The notes beneath the pieces are model-generated. The model had not been told where the DNA came from, made no database searches, and saw nothing but the letters and a program-made list of their open reading frames with translations. The position numbers and the translations under genes are program-made. Source: JBIOJM01 sp044450785 (GTDB taxonomy: Bacteria > Planctomycetota > Planctomycetia > Isosphaerales > Isosphaeraceae). Taken from it: DNA of 19,293 bases. The stretch covers positions 1-19,293 of the forward strand of contig JBIOJM010000185.1 in NCBI GenBank assembly GCA_044450785.1, given 5' to 3'. Numbering within the stretch: position 1 is the first letter of the stretch; the number at the start of each line of letters is the position of its first letter. Below are positions 1 to 7,306 of this stretch, one piece after another.

Positions 1-477
1 GACGTACCCCGATCGCTCATCCCGATCTCGTGTAGCACCAAGACCTTGACTCTACTGGTGACCGGCCGGGGTCTCAAGTCCCCTCTGACGGCTACTGAGT
101 TTTTTATCCCGCTCGTAACGCGGCGGCGTCTTTGAAAGACCCCACCCGGGGTCTGACCCGAACCCCGGGCTTTGAACACTCCCAGAAACCCAGATCCGGC
201 TGAACGTTCGCCTCTTGGCCCCACCGGCACGCGTTGGAACTTGCGTAGGCTCGCCCTTCATCGTGCACCTCACCGTTCAGGAGTTGGGGTCTACGGCCTT
301 TTGCGCTGGGTCGCCCCAGGGGAGCAATCCTCAAGGGCGCCCAGGCCGCACGGTCCGTGGGCCTGACCCCTGGTCCCCGCTGTTCGGAGCAGACGGTTCG
401 GCCCGAAGGCCGGCCACCAAGCCTGAGCAAACCCGCGGTCCCGGTGAACAACGAGCTGCGTCCCGTTTCTGCCTCGG
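1..477. other. Left-edge stretch with no supported gene
   Basis: No reading frame here has a recognisable family signature or a convincing start with a ribosome-binding site. Several frames stay open, as expected of GC-rich DNA. The only clear structure is a hairpin at 145-169. A short minus-strand frame at positions 1-54 (VKVLVLHEIG-like) could be the edge of a gene leaving the window on the left, but it is too short to call. Confidence 0.5.
145..169. repeat. GC-rich hairpin, 8-bp perfect stem
   Basis: CCCGGGGT at 145-152 is perfectly complementary to ACCCCGGG at 162-169, with a 9-nt loop containing CTGACCC. No T-run follows on either strand, so it is not a standard intrinsic terminator. 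The loop faintly resembles the CTGACCCCCTGG core of the repeats near 11.8-12.8 kb, but the match is too short to assign membership. Confidence 0.5.
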
Positions 478-1314
478 TCAGCTTGCAGTTGCCGCCTTCA
501 CCTTCGTCGCGGCCCATGCGGCTTGCTCGAGCCGCAATGGGGGCTCGATCGGGTCTTTCCCATACCAGATTGCCTTCCGGTAGGGGCCCGCGTCGTAGGT
601 ACGGTTGAATGCCGCCTGCAAGTCGACCAGCGCCGGCGGGTCCGCCGGCAATAGCGGAACCGTGATCGTGGGCAACTGTTGCTCCAGCCGGATCGGATAG
701 ACCAGATACTCCTTGGGCCGGTCGAACCGGTGAACCGAGACGTGGTACTCAAAGGGGCAAGCCTTCTCCATGGCAATGTCGCGCGGGACAGCCGTGATGT
801 GCGATCCCGCGCGCAACAGGTCAATCTCGATGAGGTGCGCCTGGCCCGCCAGGACTTCACGTTGCTTGGCGCGGTACTGGTCGTAGCCTTCATGGCCAGG
901 GGTCTTGTTGAACGGGCTGACCACTTCGATCGTGGCGATCAGTCGGTCCTGGCCGCTCCAGCGGCCGTGGATCTCGAGATACGGTTCCAGATGATAGTCA
1001 TGCTCGACATCCTCGACGGTGATCAAGACGGGCTGTCGGGCCGCGAGCTCGGTCTCGACCTCGGGTTCGGCAACCGCCACTCCGCCCTGACCCCGGTGCG
1101 GTATCTCGCGCCGCTCTCGCATCACGTTGAGATCCGGCTCGACATAACGTTCCGACACCTCCAGCCACACCCGCTGGCCGGATTGCGCGAAATAGGCTTC
1201 CGGGAGGAGGGGCTGGAGCTGCTCCTCGAGGTAAGTGATCAGGTTGTTATGGAATCCATGAAACCATCGTGGACTTTCCAGATACGGATCCATTCCGGGA
1301 AATGGGGAAGGCAT
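478..1314 (-). CDS. DUF4058 family protein
   Basis: This 278-residue protein opens with MPSPFPGMDPYLE, the N-terminal signature of DUF4058 proteins, which are common in planctomycetes and cyanobacteria. The family has no firmly established biochemical role. The centre carries the conserved acidic and aromatic positions typical of the family (WSGQDRLIATIEVVSPFNKT, around residue 120) followed by the YRAKQREVL segment; an 'IEVVSP...K' pattern recalls PD-(D/E)XK-like folds, but that link is inference. The length fits the family and no signal peptide or membrane segment is seen. The ATG at 1314 is preceded by CGGAG on the minus strand. It is transcribed divergently from the TetR-type gene across a 243-nt gap. 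The family call is secure; the function is unknown. Confidence 0.9.
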   Translation of the reverse strand: MPSPFPGMDPYLESPRWFHGFHNNLITYLEEQLQPLLPEAYFAQSGQRVWLEVSERYVEPDLNVMRERREIPHRGQGGVAVAEPEVETELAARQPVLITVEDVEHDYHLEPYLEIHGRWSGQDRLIATIEVVSPFNKTPGHEGYDQYRAKQREVLAGQAHLIEIDLLRAGSHITAVPRDIAMEKACPFEYHVSVHRFDRPKEYLVYPIRLEQQLPTITVPLLPADPPALVDLQAAFNRTYDAGPYRKAIWYGKDPIEPPLRLEQAAWAATKVKAATAS

Positions 1315-1525
1315 CGGGCGGCTCCGCGAGTTTCGAGATTGACAACCTGATTATCGCTCTTCGCGCCGGGCCGGTCAATTCAAGGGGCGCCCATCCGCGT
1401 TTCATGTGCATGATACCTTGGGCGCCTCAGTCGGCGGCTTCCATTGAATTGATGACGAAATCGCTGGCGCCATGCGACGCGAAGCTCAAGCCGCTTGACG
1501 AGCCCTGGTTTCCTTGAGTAGGATA

Positions 1526-1547
1526 ACAAACCGACCACTCTGTTTGA
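1526..1547. promoter_or_regulatory. Candidate operator of the TetR-type regulator
   Basis: An imperfect inverted repeat, ACAAACCGA (1526-1534) and TCTGTTTGA (1539-1547), matches at 7 of 9 positions around a 4-nt centre. It lies immediately before the putative start of the TetR-family gene. TetR regulators often bind such sites and repress themselves or a divergent gene. The position supports the call; binding itself is inference. Confidence 0.25.
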
Positions 1548-1557
1548 AAGGGCCACC

Positions 1558-2184
1558 ATAAAAGCCATCAAGCAACCGAGAGCGCTGGAAACGCGGCAGA
1601 AAATCCTCGGGGAGGCAGCGCGCCTGTTCGCCCTGAAGGGTTACCACGATACCAAGCTGGAGGAGGTCTTGAAGGCGGCTCAGGTGACGACGGGCGCATT
1701 CTTCCACCATCTCGGCAGCAAGGAAGAACTCGGCTTCGCGGTGATCGACCAGCACATGGAGAAGCGCCGCCAGTTGCTGGAGCAGATCGAGAAACGCCTG
1801 CCGCCACTGGATGAGGGCGACCCGTTGCAGCGCGTGTTCCGCCGGCTGGATGCGATTCAGGAGATGATCCGCCGGCGGGACCAGCGAAAGGGCGGCTGCA
1901 TCATCGGCAATCTCAGCACGGCGCTCAGTGATACTCACGATGGGTTCCGCAGGCGGCTGGCCGAATGTTTCGACGAAATGGCCCTGGAGTTCCAGCCGGA
2001 CCTGAATGCCGCCGCACGCCGGTATTGTCCCGGACAGCCTGTGGACACGCGAGCGCTGGCCCGCTATATCGTGGCGATTATCGAGGGTTCCATCATGTTG
2101 ACACGCGCTCAGCAGGATCGGCCCATGATCAAGCGCCATTTTGCCTACCTGAAGGAGCATCTCCGCCGGACGCTGCAAGGCTGA
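1558..2184 (+). CDS. TetR/AcrR-family transcriptional regulator (non-canonical start)
   Basis: A classic TetR N-terminal DNA-binding domain is visible: ETRQKILGEAARLFALKGY (residues 11-29), then the helix-turn-helix LEEVLKAAQVTTGAFFHHLGS with the conserved F48, F49 and H50, then KEEL. The C-terminal ligand-binding half contains the GGCIIGNLSTALSD segment seen in many repressors of this class. The reading frame closes upstream at the TAG at 1519. Between there and the middle of the helix-turn-helix (TTG 1669) there is no ATG, GTG or TTG. The best start by homology is ATA at 1558, which gives a normal MKAIKQPRALETR-like N-terminus of 208 residues and has GAAAGG just upstream. CTG at 1540 is the alternative. 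The gene may use a rare start, may be weakly expressed, or may have lost its start codon by an ATG-to-ATA change. The effector and target genes are unknown. Confidence 0.85.
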   Translation: MKAIKQPRALETRQKILGEAARLFALKGYHDTKLEEVLKAAQVTTGAFFHHLGSKEELGFAVIDQHMEKRRQLLEQIEKRLPPLDEGDPLQRVFRRLDAIQEMIRRRDQRKGGCIIGNLSTALSDTHDGFRRRLAECFDEMALEFQPDLNAAARRYCPGQPVDTRALARYIVAIIEGSIMLTRAQQDRPMIKRHFAYLKEHLRRTLQG

Positions 2185-2272
2185 ATCCTGAGCCCGCGAC
2201 TGGGGTGTGCCATCAGCGGTTCACCCACATCCGTTCTCACCATCCGAACTCGACCCGAAAGGAAGGTAACCA

Positions 2273-2944
2273 ATGAAGAGCAAAAACCGGTTCCGTGTCG
2301 GAGTGATGGTTCTGGCCGTAGTGGCGCTCTGGGTCCAGCAATCCCAAACAGCCGCGGCGCAGGTACCCCCCGATGAAAATCGCAAGCAACTCGTGGAGGC
2401 CCTGGGCACACCCTTTATCGTTTTCCGCGATAAAGTCCTGGACGAAATCAAAGTCTCGGACGAACAGAAGGAGAAGCTGTTCGAACACGTGATGACGCAG
2501 ATCATGGAAACGGGCCCATTCTTGGATTCCCTGACCGAAACCGGCGAGGGACGGGAAAAAAAGCTCAATGAACATCGGAAGAAAGCTCACGAGAAACTGG
2601 CCAAATCCTTGAAAGAGGTTTTAAAATCGGAACAGCTCAAGCGGTTGCGTGGGATCACGCTCCAGCAAGAGGGCGGCCTGGCCTTGGGACAGGAGGATGT
2701 GCGAGGCGAACTGAAGATCACCCAGGAGCAAATGAAGAAATTCATGGCCATCACTCAGGAAATGCAAAAAAAGATTCAGTCCCTCATCAAGGAGGCACAA
2801 TCGGGAGGCAATCCGGAGGAGCTTCGACCGAAGGTCCTCAAGACCCGTGAGGAATACGGCAAAAAGCTGGAGGCGGTCTTGACCAACGACCAGACGAAAA
2901 AGTGGAAGGATATGCTCGGCGAGCCGTTTCACCTGGGAGATTGA
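2273..2944 (+). CDS. Exported, helix-rich Spy/CpxP-like protein with internal duplication
   Basis: The 223-residue product starts with a signal peptide (basic MKSKNRFR, hydrophobic core, probable cleavage after the AAA near residue 29) and is otherwise rich in Lys, Glu and Gln. Two similar halves can be read. The first runs from KVSDEQKEKLFEHV to LKEVLKSEQLKRLRGI, and the second from KITQEQMKKFMAI to LEAVLTNDQTKKWKDML. Each has the 'xxEQxxKL ... VLxxxQxxxW/L' pattern of Spy/CpxP (LTxxQ) periplasmic proteins, which act as helical chaperones or stress sensors. The ATG at 2273 follows GGAAGG at a good distance. The gene heads a co-directional run ending at 5872. A periplasmic helical protein is well supported; the Spy/CpxP relationship is inferred from the pattern and not proven. 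Confidence 0.75.
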   Translation: MKSKNRFRVGVMVLAVVALWVQQSQTAAAQVPPDENRKQLVEALGTPFIVFRDKVLDEIKVSDEQKEKLFEHVMTQIMETGPFLDSLTETGEGREKKLNEHRKKAHEKLAKSLKEVLKSEQLKRLRGITLQQEGGLALGQEDVRGELKITQEQMKKFMAITQEMQKKIQSLIKEAQSGGNPEELRPKVLKTREEYGKKLEAVLTNDQTKKWKDMLGEPFHLGD

Positions 2945-3015
2945 CGGTCCATCGTTCACCGGGCGCCATTGAAATCGACGTCGCGGTTTCGCGACGTGAG
3001 CTAAGGAGACGACTC

Positions 3016-3336
3016 ATGGCCTACGATGATTCGCCAGTGGTTCAGTATTTACGAACGACCCACGAGACACCGCTGTTGTCCGAGCGCGAAAAGCACCTGG
3101 TCGGCCTGGCCGTCACGATGACACGGGGTTGCCAGGTCTGCACGCGCGGGCGCATCGAAAAGGCGCGGAACGCGGGCATCGGCGACGACGTGCTCAACGC
3201 CCTGGTGGGGGTCGTATCAGCGGTGAACGCCGGGGTTTCAGCCGCCACGGCCCGCGAAGGCTTTCGCATGGCCGACGAGGCCGTGCAAGAGGCGTGCGGC
3301 GAACTCTGCTCGACCGGCGTCGGCAACGGGCGCTAA
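3016..3336 (+). CDS. AhpD-like / carboxymuconolactone decarboxylase family protein
   Basis: This 106-residue, all-helical small protein contains the pattern LVGLAVTMTRGCQVCTRGRIEKARNAGI, the CMD/AhpD core. A CxxC pair (C39, C42) is followed by a helix and a small hydrophobic second half (ALVGVVSAVNAGVSA). In AhpD the motif is CxxCxxxH and works as a thiol-based peroxidase or adaptor; here the His position is Arg46. The chosen start, ATG 3016, has TAAGGAG ending 8 nt upstream. A longer frame from 2902 would overlap the preceding gene and add unrelated residues. It lies 71 nt after the helical protein and before a thioesterase, suggesting co-transcription. A redox or hydroperoxide-related role is inferred from the family; the substrate is unknown. 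Confidence 0.85.
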   Translation: MAYDDSPVVQYLRTTHETPLLSEREKHLVGLAVTMTRGCQVCTRGRIEKARNAGIGDDVLNALVGVVSAVNAGVSAATAREGFRMADEAVQEACGELCSTGVGNGR

Positions 3337-3424
3337 TGGAACCGCTGGCGTGTCGCTATGTCGCTTGCGTTTAGTCTCCGCTCTAGGCGAGTGCACGCGA
3401 AACGCAAGCGCGCGGTACAGAAGC

Positions 3425-3844
3425 ATGAAAAGCATCCCCAAGGTAGGCACCGTCGGCGAACGTTGCTTCGTGGTCGAGGCGAAACACGCCATCGACTTCG
3501 CCGTCGGCGGAATGCCGGCGGTTCTGTGCACCCCTTGGCTGATTTGGTTTCTCGAACATGCCGCGCGTGAAGCCGTGTTGCCGTGGCTGGAAATCGGCGA
3601 GAGTACGGTGGGCACACACATCGACGTCCGCCACACGGCGGCGACTCCGCTCGGTGAGAACGTGACCTGCTTGGCTCGGGTCGTGAACGCCGACGGACCG
3701 TTGATTTCCTTTCAGTTGGAAGCACGCGACGAGCACGAAGTGATCGCCCGCGGCTTCCATAAGTTGCGCGTCATTCACGTCGGTCGCTTTGCTCAGAGGG
3801 TCCAGCGCAAGAAATCCGGCGAGTGGGGGGCGTCAACCCCCTGA
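3425..3844 (+). CDS. Hotdog-fold acyl-CoA thioesterase, FlK-like
   Basis: The 139-residue product has the thioesterase pattern FAVGGMPAVLCTPWLIWFLEHAAREA, then THIDVRHTAATPLGENVTC, then FQLEARDEHEVIARGFHKL. Thr36, Glu44 and His70 are spaced exactly (+8, +26) as the catalytic Thr42/Glu50/His76 triad of fluoroacetyl-CoA thioesterase FlK, and the length is similar. Such proteins hydrolyse acyl-CoA thioesters; most bacterial FlK-like members have unknown natural substrates, so fluoroacetate specificity should not be assumed. ATG 3425 is chosen because homology starts at MKSIPKVG; a GTG at 3350 would add an atypical 25-residue leader. The Shine-Dalgarno sequence is weak. It sits 88 nt after the AhpD-like gene and 38 nt before the oxidoreductase. 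It is probably cytoplasmic. Confidence 0.85.
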   Translation: MKSIPKVGTVGERCFVVEAKHAIDFAVGGMPAVLCTPWLIWFLEHAAREAVLPWLEIGESTVGTHIDVRHTAATPLGENVTCLARVVNADGPLISFQLEARDEHEVIARGFHKLRVIHVGRFAQRVQRKKSGEWGASTP

Positions 3845-3882
3845 GAAACCGCAAGGCCGGGGAGCTCCAAGGGAGCCGGAAA

Positions 3883-5214
3883 ATGAAATCAGACGATAAA
3901 ACAACGACTCGGCGTAGTTTCCTCAAGGACCCCGCGCGCGCCGGAGCGGCGCTTGGCGTTCTCTCCTCGCTGACGGCCAGTTCCTTTGCCGAAGTCTTGG
4001 GGGCCAATGATCGGCTGCGGATTGGCGTGATCGGGACAGGCGGCCGGGCCATGCAACTTATGGACCACCTGGTCCCCAAACCGCAGGAAGCTGTTCAAGG
4101 CGGAATAGAGCAATGGAAGACCAAGCCCGTGTCCGGCGCCCACGTAGTAGCCGTGGCTGACGTTTACGAGCCGCATCGGAACCGAGCCGCCGCCAAAGCC
4201 GGCCCGAAAACGGCGAAGTTCGACGACTACCGCAAGCTGCTGGAACAAAAGGATGTGGAAGCGGTGATTATCGCGGCCCCCGACCACTGGCACAAACAAA
4301 TGCTCATTGATGCGGTGGCGGCGGGAAAGGATGTCTACGTCGAGAAACCGGTGACCCATGCGCTCGAGGAAGGCCCCGAGGAGATCCAAGCCGTGGAGAA
4401 AAGCGGCCGGATCGTGCAGACCGGGACTCAGCAACGCAGTTGGCCTCACTATGTCCAGGGCAAACAAATCCTCGGCTCGGGTGCCCTGGGTGTCGTCCGG
4501 CTGGTAGAGGCTTTCTGGTTCATGAATTACGGGCCGCGAGGCGCCATGGGGAAAATCCCGCCCAAGCAGACTCCGCCGGCGGACCTGGATTGGAAGGCCT
4601 GGCTCGGATCGGCGCCCGCCCAGCCATTTAACCAGATGAAATTCCGGGTGTGGCGCCAGTTTTGGGATTTCGGCGGCGGCAATCTCGCCGACTTGATGAC
4701 TCATGCGATCGAGACCGTCCACTGGTATATGGAGTGCGACACCCCGGCCAGTGCCGTCGGCATCGGTCACGCTTACGATTGGCCCTTCGAGTGCCCGGAT
4801 GGCCTGAGCTGCACGCTGGAATATCCCAAGGGCTTTCTGGTGACTTATGCGGGATGTCACACCATGGGAATGGATTTCGGCAGCATCATTTTCCGCGGCT
4901 CGAAGGCGACCCTGGAAATCAGCCGGGCGGCGCTGGCTCTCTACGAAGAGGACCGCGGCCGCGGCTGGCCGAAATTCAGCCGGGCCGAGCGGCGCTGGCG
5001 GCCGGAACCCAAGCTCTATGTGGAATCGGAGTACGAGGGGACTGCCGACCATCTCCAGAATTGGCTCGAATGCATCCGCAGCCGTAAGCAGCCCAATGCC
5101 GACATTCGCGTCGGCGTGGCCGCTGCGCGCGCCGCCCATATTGGCAACGCGGCCCTGCGCAGTGGAAAAAAAGTCAATTGGGACGACAAGCAACAGACGC
5201 TTACTTTCGTCTGA
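3883..5214 (+). CDS. Tat-exported Gfo/Idh/MocA family oxidoreductase
   Basis: This 443-residue protein begins with a twin-arginine signal (R10-R11-S-F-L-K followed by a hydrophobic alanine/glycine stretch). The NAD(P)-binding Rossmann fold is marked by RIGVIGTGGRA (G51, G53, G54). The family EKP motif is at residues 154-156, with QTGTQQRS shortly after, and a GGGNLADLMTHAIETVHW segment supplies the conserved His of the C-terminal domain. Family members oxidise or reduce sugar hydroxyls, and the exported planctomycete group is thought to make or reduce keto-sugars. ATG 3883 is preceded by GGGAG; a GTG at 3823 would overlap the thioesterase gene and push the Tat motif inward. The stop codon is followed at once by the ribosome-binding site of the DUF1080 gene, so the two are probably translated from one mRNA. 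The exact sugar is unknown. Confidence 0.93.
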   Translation: MKSDDKTTTRRSFLKDPARAGAALGVLSSLTASSFAEVLGANDRLRIGVIGTGGRAMQLMDHLVPKPQEAVQGGIEQWKTKPVSGAHVVAVADVYEPHRNRAAAKAGPKTAKFDDYRKLLEQKDVEAVIIAAPDHWHKQMLIDAVAAGKDVYVEKPVTHALEEGPEEIQAVEKSGRIVQTGTQQRSWPHYVQGKQILGSGALGVVRLVEAFWFMNYGPRGAMGKIPPKQTPPADLDWKAWLGSAPAQPFNQMKFRVWRQFWDFGGGNLADLMTHAIETVHWYMECDTPASAVGIGHAYDWPFECPDGLSCTLEYPKGFLVTYAGCHTMGMDFGSIIFRGSKATLEISRAALALYEEDRGRGWPKFSRAERRWRPEPKLYVESEYEGTADHLQNWLECIRSRKQPNADIRVGVAAARAAHIGNAALRSGKKVNWDDKQQTLTFV

Positions 5215-5227
5215 AAGGAGCAACCCA

Positions 5228-5872
5228 ATGAATCGTGGTATCGCCGTCGCACTGCCTCTGGCAATCGGTTTGGTAATGGCAGCTATCAGCATCGCCACGC
5301 AGAGCCGCGCCGACGACAAGGACGAGTTCAAGCTGCTCTTCAACGGCAAGGATTTCGAGGGCTGGGAGGCGAGTAAACCGGAATTGTGGAGCGCCAAGGA
5401 CGGCATGATCATTGGGAAGCAGGAAAAGAACCAACTCAAGAAAAATACATTCTTGGCCACCAAGCAGAAGTTCTCGGACTTTATCCTCAAGGTTTCCGTT
5501 CGGTTGGTCAAGGATGAAGGCAACAGCGGCATCCAGTTCCGAAGCGTCATCCATGAGGACGGCACGGCGAGGGGCTACCAAGCGGACATCGCCAAGGGTT
5601 TCTGGGGCTTGCTCCTGGAGGAAGGCAGCCCGAATCGCCTCATCATCAAGCGGCCCGCTCCTGAAGCAGTGAAGAAAGTGAAGCCGGACGAGTGGAACGA
5701 TTATGTGATTACCGCCGAGCGTCACCACATTACGCTGGAATTGAACGGCATCAAATCCGTCGATCTGGATGACCCGAAAGGGGACCTGACCGGAGTCATC
5801 GCGCTGCAACTGCATGTAGGGCCGGCCATGCAAGTGCAATTCAGGGACATTGCCATCAAGGAACTGAAATAG
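5228..5872 (+). CDS. Exported DUF1080 (3-keto-disaccharide hydrolase-type) protein
   Basis: The 214-residue product has a signal peptide (MNRGIAVALPLAIGLVMAA..., probable cleavage after the SRA near residue 28), followed by LFNGKDFEGWE, the hallmark opening of the DUF1080 domain (PF06439). The concanavalin-like beta-sandwich core continues with NSGIQFRS, GYQADI and WNDYVITAE, and ends in IALQLHVGPAMQVQFRDIAIKEL. The family includes enzymes that cleave 3-keto-glycosides. AAAGGAG overlaps the end of the upstream oxidoreductase gene and lies 7 nt before ATG 5228, so I reject a longer in-frame start at 4847 inside that gene. The pair suggests oxidation of a glycoside to its 3-keto form and then eliminative cleavage in the periplasm. 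The family call is strong; the substrate is inference. Confidence 0.93.
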   Translation: MNRGIAVALPLAIGLVMAAISIATQSRADDKDEFKLLFNGKDFEGWEASKPELWSAKDGMIIGKQEKNQLKKNTFLATKQKFSDFILKVSVRLVKDEGNSGIQFRSVIHEDGTARGYQADIAKGFWGLLLEEGSPNRLIIKRPAPEAVKKVKPDEWNDYVITAERHHITLELNGIKSVDLDDPKGDLTGVIALQLHVGPAMQVQFRDIAIKELK

Positions 5873-6073
5873 TGGGCGCCGATGAAATACATCTCTTGGC
5901 CGTGCGTCAGCTCGCCGACTATGATGCCCGGACGCCGGGGCAACTTTTTAGTCAGCCTGCGCACTTGACGCTCCCTCAGGCCTACGCCCTTCAAACCTGA
6001 GTTCAGGTAGAATACAAAGGTTGGCGACCCAGGCACGACGTTGCCCGATTCAGACTTGGAAGAGAGTTTTGCC
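5873..6073. other. Intergenic region before the Uma2-family gene
   Basis: These 201 nt carry no recognisable coding frame, terminator or RNA. The region probably separates the sugar operon from the next transcription unit. A GAAGAGAG ribosome-binding-like stretch lies near 6059, before ATG 6074. Confidence 0.4.
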
Positions 6074-6694
6074 ATGTCAACAGTCACCCCCGCCGTTCGC
6101 CGGATGCGGCTCGGCCCCTATTCGGCTGGGCTATTCCTCACCCTGAAGGAGTTCGACCGCGCCCTCTTCCAGGAAGGCTGGCGGTACGAACTGATCAACG
6201 GAGTCCTCGTCGTGTCTCCAATTCCCTCACGCACGGAACGTGATCCCAACGAAGAGTTGGGATACTGGCTCAGGCGCTATCAAGAAGAGCATGCCCAAGG
6301 CTCATCACTGGACTTGACGCTGCAAGAGGAGACGCTGAAGACCAAGCAGAACCGTAGGAGGGCAGACCGGGTAATCTGGACGGGCCTGGGGCGGCTTCCG
6401 GCGGAAGGGGAGAGGCCGACGATCATCGTCGAATTCGTGTCGTGGGGTAAGGTCAACCAGGAGCGGGACTACGTCGCCAAACGGGCTGAGTATCGCGAGA
6501 TCGGCGTGCGGGAATACTGGGTCGTCGACCGTTTCCGGCGGACCTTGACGGTTTTCATCTTCAGCGGCGAGAGCGACCAGGAGCGAGTCATCCTGGAGAA
6601 ACAGAGCTACGAGACCCCATTGCTCCCCGGTTTCGAGCTCCCGCTGGCCCGCCTGCTGACTCTGGCCGACCGCTGGGCCAAGAAGCGGCGCTGA
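6074..6694 (+). CDS. Uma2 family (DUF820, PD-(D/E)XK nuclease-like) protein
   Basis: The 206-residue protein matches the Uma2 layout: RYELINGVLVVSPIPS (Glu39) near the N-terminus, RADRVI (Asp98, where the family usually has PDV), the IIVEFVS strand (Glu120), and KRAEYREIGVREYWVVD (Lys136) with the family's typical 'GVREYWVVD' signature. The putative PD-(D/E)XK catalytic set is therefore present, although the Pro of the PD motif is Ala. Uma2 proteins are strongly expanded in planctomycetes and cyanobacteria; they are presumed nucleases, but their function is largely unproven. Start ATG 6074 is favoured over an upstream TTG at 6041 because homology begins after it and a purine-rich GAAGAGAG precedes it. 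No partner gene is evident. Confidence 0.9.
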   Translation: MSTVTPAVRRMRLGPYSAGLFLTLKEFDRALFQEGWRYELINGVLVVSPIPSRTERDPNEELGYWLRRYQEEHAQGSSLDLTLQEETLKTKQNRRRADRVIWTGLGRLPAEGERPTIIVEFVSWGKVNQERDYVAKRAEYREIGVREYWVVDRFRRTLTVFIFSGESDQERVILEKQSYETPLLPGFELPLARLLTLADRWAKKRR

Positions 6695-6811
6695 CTGTTC
6701 TCCCTCCCCTACCCCGTCGTCCCCGGCTGTGGTCAGGCAACGGCCCCGCGGGGAGAATGATCGAATCGTGCGTGGGAATTCGAACGACGAGCCCCTTTCA
6801 TCCTGGGCGAC

Positions 6812-7306
6812 ATGGCGACCGACACCTCTCAAGCACTGCTGGTCGGCGTGGTCATGGGCAGCAAGTCGGACTGGGAGACGATGCGCCATGCCTCCGAGGT
6901 CCTGACCGAGCTGGGCATTCCTCACGAGTCGAGAGTGGTCTCGGCTCATCGGACGCCGGAGCGACTGTTTCGCTATGGCCGCGAGGCCGAGGGTCGGGGG
7001 TTGGAGGTCTTGATCGCCGGCGCCGGCGGGGCGGCCCACTTGCCGGGGATGCTCGCGGCGATCTCGCTGCTGCCGGTGCTGGGCGTGCCGGTCGAGAGCA
7101 AGGTGCTGCGCGGGGTCGAGTCACTGCTCTCGATCGTGCAGATGCCGCGAGGTGTCCCGGTCGGCACGCTGGCCATCGGCAGCTCGGGCGCGGCCAACGC
7201 GGCGATCCTGGCCGCGGCGATCCTGGGCCGGAAGTATCCCGCGATCCGCGCGGCCCTGGCACACTTCCGGCAGGCGCAGACCGACGCCGTGGGAGAGTCG
7301 CCCTGA
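6812..7306 (+). CDS. purE: N5-carboxyaminoimidazole ribonucleotide mutase
   Basis: PurE converts N5-CAIR to CAIR in de novo purine synthesis. The 164-residue length is typical of class I PurE. Key motifs are VVMGSKSDWE (residues 13-22, phosphate/ribose binding), VSAHRTPER (catalytic-site His46), IAGAGGAAHLPGM (residues 68-80) and the QMPRGVPVGTLAIG loop. It is cytoplasmic and normally octameric. The TGA stop shares its final A with the ATG of purK, a clear sign of translational coupling. The Shine-Dalgarno sequence before ATG 6812 is weak. Having purK next door, in the usual PurE/PurK pair, fits the class I (N5-CAIR mutase) assignment over the CO2-dependent carboxylase type. Confidence 0.97.
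   Translation: MATDTSQALLVGVVMGSKSDWETMRHASEVLTELGIPHESRVVSAHRTPERLFRYGREAEGRGLEVLIAGAGGAAHLPGMLAAISLLPVLGVPVESKVLRGVESLLSIVQMPRGVPVGTLAIGSSGAANAAILAAAILGRKYPAIRAALAHFRQAQTDAVGESP

Noticed and set aside
1..54. A minus-strand frame (VKVLVLHEIGMSD...) that might be a gene leaving the left edge
   Set aside because: Only 18 residues are visible and there is no clear start, so it cannot be supported.
104..517. A 137-codon minus-strand frame overlapping the end of the DUF4058 gene
   Set aside because: It has no motif and no ribosome-binding site, its Arg/Gly-rich composition is typical of GC-rich non-coding frames, and it overlaps a real gene.
1339..1344. A perfect TTGACA -35 hexamer between the divergent DUF4058 and TetR-type genes
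   Set aside because: No -10-like hexamer is found 16-18 nt further on; it is probably chance.
3425..3844. Calling the thioesterase a fluoroacetate-resistance enzyme
   Set aside because: The triad spacing matches FlK, but the fold is widespread and nothing else in the window points to fluorinated substrates.
3889..5565. A 558-codon open frame on the minus strand across the oxidoreductase and DUF1080 genes
   Set aside because: It is exactly antisense to two clearly recognised proteins and shows no family signature of its own; third-position GC bias of the real genes explains the lack of stops.
6757..7305. A long N-terminal extension of PurK reading through the purE region in another frame
   Set aside because: PurK homology starts at GVIGSGQLGRM, shortly after ATG 7306, and the upstream part is a shadow of purE.
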